Below, one piece after another: positions 52,475 to 60,041 of a stretch of DNA of 64,000 nt. The first letter of the stretch is position 1, and each line of letters begins with the position of its first letter. A model generated the notes under the pieces. The model was not told the DNA's origin. It did no database searches and saw only the letters and a program-made list of their open reading frames with translations. The stretch comes from Oceanobacillus limi. GTDB lineage: Bacteria; Bacillota; Bacilli; Bacillales; Amphibacillaceae. The stretch covers positions 42,165-106,164 of the forward strand of contig NZ_FOHE01000012.1 in assembly GCF_900111445.1 (NCBI RefSeq), given 5' to 3'. The translations under genes were made by a program, and so were the position numbers.

Positions 52475-53922
52475 GTTTTATTCCCTCCCAAAAAATAGGA
52501 GTCTATTTCCATCTTATTTTTCAGTATTTCATTATTTGGCACATTTCTCTTTTTAGCTAACACAACAGATTTTTCAAAAGCGTGTATATACATATCACTA
52601 TTCTTGAAATCAGTTATAAAGTTCAAAAGACTTCTATCCTCATATAATTCCGATAATAGTTTAAGTCCCTCAATATAATTTTCTACAACTAATTTTTTTC
52701 TTCTCGCAAAGATTATTTCTCTTTCTGTTTTTTGTTTGCCAATTTCACGCTTAACTTCACCGTATAAGGAAATAGTAAGTCGTCCCACCCCTACGATGTT
52801 AAGACGCAAGAAAAACTCAGTCGGATTAAAAGATCCTGCATCTGTTACAAAACCACGAACAGTAGCATCCCCTATATCTATAAGGCAAAACGTCCCATGT
52901 GCTACAGTCAACATTCTTTTAATAGTTGGATTTGAAAAAGGCTCACACTTTTTCCACATAAGTGAAAACGAACGAGTTTCTTTATCTGTTTCAGCAAAAT
53001 ATTTTATAAGTCTTCTGATAGCAAAAACAAGTCGAACGAACATCTCGTTTATAAAAACTGGAATGGCTTGAGTCGACTGGAATCGAGCATCATATCCTTC
53101 ATTATATATATTTATAGCTAGCTCGTTTATTGAGTTATCAAACTGTGACACAGGAAGATTCAAAGACCTTTTTAATGCAATAATATCATTTGTCCATGTC
53201 CATAAAGGAGAAGGAATCCCCATTCCACGGCCCTTGCTACCTGATGAGCCTGACATATCAGATATTAAATGACCAAACCAATTAGCAAATGCACAGAATA
53301 ATTTGCTAGGTATGTTGTTTCCTCTTAACTCGAATTTCCCATCTGCATCAGCTAAAGATATAAGTTCACCACCGGAAATAAAATGCGAAGAATTAGTAAA
53401 CTGGTCTAATATGGAAAAGAACAAACCAAGCAAACTAGGATTATGTGCGAGTGATTTAAAATGATGATTTGTCGGATTTAAATCAAAAATAAAACTTGCC
53501 GCATCACCAGCTCCACGCTGATCATATGGAATTTTAAACTTATTTTCAAGAAAACGGATTGCTGAAGAAGAAGAGTTCTCTCCTTTATCTTTCCATCCGC
53601 ACACTTTAGCAAAATCAGTTGTTCGATCAGCAAACCATTTATCAGTAATACCCCCGAGGGGTGATTCTCCAGGTTTACCAACCAAGAAAATATCAATAAT
53701 GCCGCACAATGCACCTGAACTCGCAGCTAATATATAGTCCACTTTGTCACAATTAGGCTTTAAGCATTGAATTGACTCAATTGTTTCATCTAAATTATTT
53801 ATTTCTAATTCTGCTTGATTTAGAGCTGCGATAATAGACGATGTGAAGTCATATTCACCATCCACAAGACTCATCTCAAGCAACAATTTTGTATTTTGAT
53901 ATTCTCTAAGAATCTCACTCAC
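52471..53922 (-). CDS. Unknown 483-residue protein, first gene of a two-gene system
   Basis: 483 residues, start GTG 53922 with GAGGTG 6 bases upstream. Soluble, without membrane helices except a weak stretch (YILAASSGALCGIIDIFLVG about 62-81). Contains GIPSPLWTWTNDI, AHGTFCLIDIGDATVRGF and other conserved-looking segments but no motif I recognise. Overlaps the glycine-zipper gene by 4 bases, so the two proteins are probably made in fixed ratio and act together. Its place among restriction genes suggests phage defence. Confidence 0.7.
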   Translation of the reverse strand: MSEILREYQNTKLLLEMSLVDGEYDFTSSIIAALNQAELEINNLDETIESIQCLKPNCDKVDYILAASSGALCGIIDIFLVGKPGESPLGGITDKWFADRTTDFAKVCGWKDKGENSSSSAIRFLENKFKIPYDQRGAGDAASFIFDLNPTNHHFKSLAHNPSLLGLFFSILDQFTNSSHFISGGELISLADADGKFELRGNNIPSKLFCAFANWFGHLISDMSGSSGSKGRGMGIPSPLWTWTNDIIALKRSLNLPVSQFDNSINELAINIYNEGYDARFQSTQAIPVFINEMFVRLVFAIRRLIKYFAETDKETRSFSLMWKKCEPFSNPTIKRMLTVAHGTFCLIDIGDATVRGFVTDAGSFNPTEFFLRLNIVGVGRLTISLYGEVKREIGKQKTEREIIFARRKKLVVENYIEGLKLLSELYEDRSLLNFITDFKNSDMYIHAFEKSVVLAKKRNVPNNEILKNKMEIDSYFLGGNKT

Positions 53923-53938
53923 CTATGACACCTCATTA

Positions 53939-54284
53939 TCACTTATTTTTGTTCTTTCTATGATCGTGATATGTAATTTTAACCTCTGCATCCAACCGGA
54001 ATTCATCGTAAAAATTAATTTTCTTCTCGGCATCAATAGTGACTGATTCTACTTCACCCTCAACGGTTAGCCAAACGTTAGTCAACTAGTAATAATATCA
54101 TAATCTACATTTTCCGTATGTGAAATTGATTGTAGAAAACTATCATTTTCTAGTTTCCCGTTTCCAGTATCATAATCTGATCCATTTAATCCAAAATGTA
54201 ACCAAAGATCCTTTTAAAAAAAACCATCAATAATGGTCTTCCAGTTGTTTTTTCAGGAAACACATTTAGTAAATCGTTGTTCAT
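53939..54284 (-). pseudogene. Decayed gene, three frame pieces
   Basis: From ATG 54284 the frame runs MNNDLLNVFPEKTTGRPLLM, then continues in a second frame after the 8-base homopolymer at 54216-54223 (DLWLHFGLNGSDYDTGNGKL) and in a third near 54085 (LTNVWLTVEGEVESVTIDAE to the TGA at 53939). Both joins need one extra base. About 114 residues if repaired. The order of pieces is coherent, so it was one gene. Family not recognised; no good ribosome binding site. Confidence 0.55.
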
Positions 54285-54658
54285 TTTATTTATTTTTTTA
54301 TTAAAGTAGCATACTGCACAACCACACTCCCCCTTTATGTATGAATACGAGAAAAATTAACTTAATTGACTAAATAATATCATCCCTATATAACATTATA
54401 TACCAACACAAATTTCGGATGTATAAACTTTCATTTATTTATGGTACTATTCACCAATATTAAAACTAACTTTATCCTCTACAATTTGGGCAATTTTGTT
54501 GAAAACAATCACATATAAATAAAAGATATTCCTTTTAATGTAGGCGAATTCTTTCAAACGAAATCTTTTGTTTCTTTAATGTACATTTAAGGGCTTATGA
54601 CAAAGAATAATTAGCCTTTGTCACAAGCCCTATTTTTCACATATATATATCCTAACAC
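54285..54658. other. AT-rich intergenic region
   Basis: No gene seen in 374 bases; the part next to 54600 has GGGCTTATGACAAAG paired with CTTTGTCACAAGCCC (54591-54631), a hairpin that follows the restriction-modification gene on the minus strand and may end its transcript. Confidence 0.55.
54590..54632 (-). terminator. Terminator of the restriction-modification gene
   Basis: GGGCTTGTGACAAAG / CTTTGTCATAAGCCC (15-base arms with one G-T pair), loop of about 11 bases, less than 30 bases after the gene stop on the minus strand. The T run is short. Confidence 0.7.
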
Positions 54659-57600
54659 TTATTGTATTGGCCATCCTCCATTGAGTTCAATAACATCATC
54701 TATTCTATATCCAAGTTGTATTGATTCCTTTATCATCGATACAACTTTTTGGTAATGTAAGAGATCCTCATAAGAAAGCACTCGATGTTTTCTATTTTTC
54801 AACCACTTTTCACAAACTTGATATCCTCCAATATCATAACTCCAAACTTCCTTGTCCACATTTTCAAAATACTGTTTTTTATTAATATAAATCCTGCCTA
54901 TATTATTATTTTCAGTCTTGTACACTATTTTTTCTATTTTGTTTGTGCCAACTATAGGAAACTTTGTAACAATATTTACCTGATTTTCTAATAGATGAAG
55001 ATCTACTAATTGAATACCCAATTCAGATAATCTAAAGAATAAATCATTATTACTTGTTATGGGTATGTAGGGGTAATCCCTAATTAAATATTCATTATAA
55101 CGATATCGAAAACCATTACTATGCAGAAGTGCATAAATATAACCTAATACGTCCTTGGCAGCAAACTCCTTTTTATTAATTCTCTTTCTTTTCACAAACT
55201 TTATATCTAGTTTATTCTCGATATCTTCAAGAAATTTGTGATTAAAGTTATGATGAGGAACTAAATCATTTATCAAAACTGAGTCGTCATTATCAATTAA
55301 GTGTAAAGGGAATACAAAAGCGTTGTTGGATGTTTTTGATGATAATAAAGCAGCATCAGTTATTGTTCTACTTACATATGCATGTTTAAATGTCTCCCCT
55401 TTGGTTAATCGTGATGTTATTAAAGCTATATTGCTACCTCTAACTAGATTATCCATTACCTTTTTTCTTGGCATACAAAGAAAACCTCTACTATTTCCGG
55501 TATAGTAAGTATACCTAATATCGAAAGGACGATACATTATAGGTTTTATTAATTCAGGATTCAATTTAGAATCTATAACATCTTTTTGTGCAAGTTGGAC
55601 TTTCCAATCTCTTACATCATTTCTTAGTTCATATTTATCTCTTGCACTTTCAGGGTCAAGTTTTACAAAATCTATAATTTTATTCATAACCTCATCTGGT
55701 GACCAGTTAATTGTGAAATGGTCTCTTGCTGTAACTATTCCATTTGAATATACATTAAATATTTCTGTCATTTTCCACCCATTTTTATATTCTCCATAGT
55801 TACTGGTATCATGAGGAACAAATAAATAATGAGGTTCAATTGGATTAATCCTAACCCAGTCTGTTGAGCTCAAATCATTGTTTTCAAGAAAATTGTACTT
55901 TTCAGTTTGTTTTCCCCATAGGTCACTATAATATATGGCAGGTCTCTCAGAAATTTTGGAATTATGTTTTATAAAAAAGGTTATTGCTACTCCTTGTTCA
56001 ATATCAAAAACATTTTCGTCAGTTGCGCCTTCAGGAGTCTTTTCCTGTTTCCTAGCATTACCATGAAGGTTTAACACAAAAATCTCATCAAAACTCTTCA
56101 TTAAATTATTTCTCATCCCTCTAAAAGTAGCATTATCCAAATAAGCATGATTAGTAATAAATGCTAATATCCCAGTACCTGTTTGCTCAATTCTCCATTG
56201 ACCGAACCTAATAAATTTTACATAATCATCTTGTAACCATTTTGTATTACTTTCATTAAGTGGCTTATTATCAACAGAATAATAATCTTGTACAAGTGAT
56301 TTAATCCATTCGTTATTATTTGCAGAATCACCAAAGTAAGGTGGATTACCAATAACCACCATAACCGGTACTTCACTTTTTATTTCCCTTGCTGCATTTG
56401 CCTCCTCAGCTAACCAATACGAAAATAACGGTTGCTGTATCATTTCGTGTGCTTCTTCAAGGGAATTTGTTAAATAAACTCGTAACCTTTCATCATTTGA
56501 TAAATCATAACCTGATTTTTGCAACCTAAGACTTAGATTCATATGAGACACCGTATAAGGGGCCATTAACAATTCAAAGCCATACAATCGGGGAAGTAAA
56601 TGTTTAAATACATACCCTGACCACATTCCCTCATTCCCTTCGAAAGACTTGTAGATTTCATTTATAATCTCATTAAGAAACGTACCAGTCCCAGTAGCAG
56701 GATCTAAAATTTGAACTCTATGTAGTTTCTTATCGTTTTTATTGGTAATCAAACTTGAATCAGCTAAACCATCTTCAAGTTTAAAGTTATTTTTCAGAAT
56801 GGTATCTACACTTTTAACCATATATGAAACAACTTGTTTTGGCGTAAAATACACCCCTCTTAGCGTCTTAATAGATGCATCATAATAAGACAAGAAAGTT
56901 TCATAAAAATGAACAATCGGATCTTCATTAGAAGATATTAAAACTTTATTAATATCTGTTGAATTAAGGAGTTTTACTAGATCATCTACAATCCATATAA
57001 TATTATCATGTAGTTCTGGCCCAACTATTTGATTAAACATCTTTCTTAAGAAAGGGTTAGTTTTTGGTATTACATCAGATGAATTGTGTCTGGTCAGCAC
57101 GTCTTTTTCCGGTATGGATATCCTTGCAGCAAACAGTCCATAACAGATTGTCTGGGCATACATATCAGAAAGCTGATCTTCAGTAAGCTCTTCCAATAAA
57201 ATAAGCCTAAAACCTTCTAACTGTTGTCTTAATGAATTAACATTCTTTTTTGATTGTTTTAGTAACTGTTGTAGTTCTCTTTTAATATATATTCCATAAG
57301 TAGCCATTCCTTTAGCAAGTTCTTCGGGAGTATCTATTCTGGCAAATGAGACCAAAAAACCTCTTATTAATTGTAAAAAGTCATCATACTGTTTAGGTCT
57401 AATATTTAATTTATTTTTATTAACTGTTGCTATCTCAACGGATAATATTAATGTCCCTGATGAGTACCATCTAAATTCAGTGTAATTAGTTAAAACTAAA
57501 TTTGATATGCCCTGGCGATACCTTGTCAGTTGTTCATTTTCTTCAACTTCATCAAGGTCCATACCCACCTTCTTAGTCTCAATATAACCGGTAGGAAAAT

Positions 57601-57790
57601 TACTGTTTGTAATTAGAAAATCTGGAGCCCCTGACTCAATACGTTGTGGTTCATTTATAGCAACAATATCTTTGTCTATAGATTGAATTAGGTTTTTTAA
57701 AATCGGTCTAAATGAATGTTCTGTAAAATTACCTATCTCTAATTCCTTTTCTAAACCATTAAAATAATTTTTAAATAGATCCTTCCCCAT
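54659..57790 (-). CDS. Single-chain restriction-modification enzyme (type IIG-like)
   Basis: 1043 residues from ATG 57790 (GGGGG 11 bases upstream; the frame reaches 57838). Order: N-terminal nuclease with a PD-(D/E)xK site (PD56-57 in GAPDFLI, E71-T-K73 in IETKK), a helical linker, an N6-adenine methyltransferase (SAM motif ILDPATGTGTFL, catalytic NPPYFG), and a C-terminal target-recognition domain. No helicase motifs, so not type ISP. It both methylates and cuts, with specificity set by the C-terminal part. The promoter region carries an inverted repeat (57804-57828). Confidence 0.88.
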   Translation of the reverse strand: MGKDLFKNYFNGLEKELEIGNFTEHSFRPILKNLIQSIDKDIVAINEPQRIESGAPDFLITNSNFPTGYIETKKVGMDLDEVEENEQLTRYRQGISNLVLTNYTEFRWYSSGTLILSVEIATVNKNKLNIRPKQYDDFLQLIRGFLVSFARIDTPEELAKGMATYGIYIKRELQQLLKQSKKNVNSLRQQLEGFRLILLEELTEDQLSDMYAQTICYGLFAARISIPEKDVLTRHNSSDVIPKTNPFLRKMFNQIVGPELHDNIIWIVDDLVKLLNSTDINKVLISSNEDPIVHFYETFLSYYDASIKTLRGVYFTPKQVVSYMVKSVDTILKNNFKLEDGLADSSLITNKNDKKLHRVQILDPATGTGTFLNEIINEIYKSFEGNEGMWSGYVFKHLLPRLYGFELLMAPYTVSHMNLSLRLQKSGYDLSNDERLRVYLTNSLEEAHEMIQQPLFSYWLAEEANAAREIKSEVPVMVVIGNPPYFGDSANNNEWIKSLVQDYYSVDNKPLNESNTKWLQDDYVKFIRFGQWRIEQTGTGILAFITNHAYLDNATFRGMRNNLMKSFDEIFVLNLHGNARKQEKTPEGATDENVFDIEQGVAITFFIKHNSKISERPAIYYSDLWGKQTEKYNFLENNDLSSTDWVRINPIEPHYLFVPHDTSNYGEYKNGWKMTEIFNVYSNGIVTARDHFTINWSPDEVMNKIIDFVKLDPESARDKYELRNDVRDWKVQLAQKDVIDSKLNPELIKPIMYRPFDIRYTYYTGNSRGFLCMPRKKVMDNLVRGSNIALITSRLTKGETFKHAYVSRTITDAALLSSKTSNNAFVFPLHLIDNDDSVLINDLVPHHNFNHKFLEDIENKLDIKFVKRKRINKKEFAAKDVLGYIYALLHSNGFRYRYNEYLIRDYPYIPITSNNDLFFRLSELGIQLVDLHLLENQVNIVTKFPIVGTNKIEKIVYKTENNNIGRIYINKKQYFENVDKEVWSYDIGGYQVCEKWLKNRKHRVLSYEDLLHYQKVVSMIKESIQLGYRIDDVIELNGGWPIQ

Positions 57791-57803
57791 ATAGAAAATC
57801 GCC

Positions 57804-57828
57804 CCCTTTCTATACTTATTAGAAAGGG
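57804..57828 (-). promoter_or_regulatory. Inverted repeat upstream of the restriction-modification gene
   Basis: Perfect 9-base arms CCCTTTCTA / TAGAAAGGG around 7 bases, just upstream of the gene's ribosome binding site. It could be a control operator (as in C-protein systems) or a hairpin that sequesters the translation start. No C-protein gene is adjacent. Confidence 0.55.
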
Positions 57829-57986
57829 ACTGGGACAAGAACTAACAAACAAAAAAGATCAATTGGATATTTTACATTAAAAACCCTCTGCCTAATTCGA
57901 CTACTCTACTACACTTGGATAAGCTATGCTACGAAGGTGATTTAATCTCAGTCAGCTTCTAATAATTCAAATAAGAAGGTGCAACT

Positions 57987-58205
57987 ATGAATGAACAATT
58001 TGCGAAGAAATATGAACTACAGATTAACGAAGAGGAGTCAGCAAACATTGAAGACCAAAACAAAACGATGAACTTTGATCCAATAGAAAAATACCAAGCT
58101 GCAGAGTACTTATACATCTATGGGGATCCTATCACTAAAATAGCCTCTCTATTAAATATTGATAGAAAGAAACTTATTTCCTTTTCTTTAAGCTTCTGCT
58201 CATAA
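57987..58205 (+). CDS. Truncated HTH-like protein, N-terminal fragment
   Basis: 72 residues, ATG with AGAAGGTG upstream. The first 60 residues look real (charged N-terminus; YQAAEYLYIYGDPITKIASL, DRKKLI resembles an HTH of sigma or transposase type). The end (SFSLSFCS) overlaps the 3' end of the opposite-strand gene, so the original gene was probably cut by a recombination near 58165-58180. Confidence 0.45.
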   Translation: MNEQFAKKYELQINEEESANIEDQNKTMNFDPIEKYQAAEYLYIYGDPITKIASLLNIDRKKLISFSLSFCS

Positions 58206-58959
58206 ACCTCATACAGGCAACTCTCTAATTCTGTTACAGCTTGGACTACCCCTGACAAATATTCCCCACCAAAAACTTGACGAACTGCATTAACGCCTAA
58301 ACTATATTTTCTAATATTGGGATCAGCACTCATTAGTACTTCTTTCAATCTATTTATTACTGATTTGTTAGGTGAAACAAATCCAGTTGTAACTGTTGCT
58401 CCATTTATAGAAAAGAACCTAATATTATTATATACTTCTCCATTCTTTGTTAAATGACCAAAGTCTAATGTGTGAATATCATGAGGTGACAATTTCAGTA
58501 CCTGTCTGTGTTTTACAATTGCACAATAGATATCTAAAAAGTAATTATATACCTCACATAACGTTTCAAGTGCCTTGTTTAATTTTATTCCAACGACGTT
58601 ACCATCATCATCAAACAAATCTATATAACGGTCGTAACTAATAAGAACCTTAGAATAACCTGTTATACCAAATCTACCACCATTTCTAAATAACAGGGTT
58701 TTAGTCTTGTCCTCCTCATCTATTTCGTCAAAGCCAAGAAATTTATGATTATGTTTTAAAGTATAAGCAACCCTTGAAACAACTTTTAAGTAATGTTTTT
58801 TTGAGGATTCTTCGGCATAATAATTTTAAATTCATCATCTGGGTTTAGTAATAGGTGATATGGGACATAGAAAGTAAAATTAGACCTTAAACCTTGTCTA
58901 TCTTTACCACTAAAAATCTTTTTAGCATTATGTTGATAATTCAAATCTAAGTTTATCAA
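58118..58959 (-). pseudogene. Frameshifted gene of unknown family, next to the PLD gene
   Basis: Probable TTG start at 58959 (AGGAGG six bases upstream). Frame one runs INLDLNYQHNAKKI to CAA AAA AAC ATT ACT TAA at about 58786; the rest of the protein (KKHYLKVVSRVAYTLKHNHK, GFDEIDEED, to YEQKLKEKEIS) lies in the -1 frame, needing one extra A in the run of seven at 58796-58802. About 275 residues if joined. The join is at a canonical -1 slippery heptamer (A AAA AAC). The C-terminus overlaps a truncated plus-strand ORF. Family not recognised. Confidence 0.65.
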
Positions 58960-59068
58960 AAAAACCCTCCTTCTCATGAAAATGATGCTATAAGATAAGT
59001 GACGACAGCATTCAACTATTTTAGATATTACAGATTTGTAATTATATTGCTTGCCTATTATTTATTTC

Positions 59069-59850
59069 TTAATAATTATGAGTAGTGCATTGAGGTAGCT
59101 TCAAACCTATTAGTTTTTCTAATTGGTTTGACAAACGATTAAGTTCCACCTGTTCTTTCCACCCCACAGGCCGTACTGGGAGGCTCGCAGAACTTAGTAA
59201 TGAACCCCAATTTCCATCTATATCAAAATCTATTAATTTTTCTTCCTCCATATCATAATTGTTTTTTTCCATTTGTCCTATTGTAATAACACCCATATTC
59301 ATAAGAACTCTTCCCGACTCGATATAAACATTACACTCTTGAGCAGTTTTAGATGGGGAATTTAAATTAAATGCTGGATGAGATAAATTACTGCTTCCAA
59401 CCATTGCAGATAAAGGTAAATAATTTCCGTCCTTTTTATATTTTAACTTTAAAGCAACCTTGGAATGCCATTTATACCTTCCTGTTGAATTTGGAAAATG
59501 CCAATAAAACAATCTTATAACCATAGAACTTCCAAATTCACTTACAAGATCTTGATACACATTTTCATACCTACAACAATGACAACAGTTAGCGCTGCCA
59601 GTACCATTATAATAATTTGTACATTTATTAAAATATCCACCAATTAATATTATTTTTTCTTAGATTCCTCAAGGTTTAAAAAACCACGTTTTATGGAATC
59701 CTTTAAATCAGTATCCACTCCAATATTTTCTCCAAAATAACCATAACTAAGGACTAATATTTCCCCTGGTAATGAACACAAATGTAGTAAATAATCTCTA
59801 AAGCTATTCCCTCTAACAGCTGGATTTCTTAATAATATTCTTGTAGCCAA
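59069..59850 (-). pseudogene. PLD-family nuclease, frameshifted
   Basis: Probable TTG start at 59850 (GGGTGAGG upstream). Frame one gives ATRILLRNPAVRGNSFRDYL, GEILVLSYGYFG, then stops after ESKKK at the A run 59653-59658; the rest (ILIGGYFNKCTNYYNG, a Cys-rich NCCHCCRYE, then WHSKVALKLKY and MVGSSNLSHPAF) lies in the other frame and needs one extra A. The His-x-Lys and SSN pattern is that of the C-terminal half-site of PLD-superfamily nucleases (NgoFVII-like restriction enzymes). About 260 residues if joined. Either inactivated, misread or frameshift-controlled. Confidence 0.7.
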
Positions 59851-60041
59851 AGACCTCACCCTACTTTGATTAATTTAATTCCAAAAACACTATTTTAAAT
59901 TCCATTTATTATTTTAACATTTTTAGCCACTTTTAAATAAACAGTACCTGTTACTCTTCGTGTACAGTTGTCCATTTGAAGTACCGGGTACCGCTTTACT
60001 ATTAATACAAGTGAATAAGGAAGAAAGAAAAGGTGTTGGAA

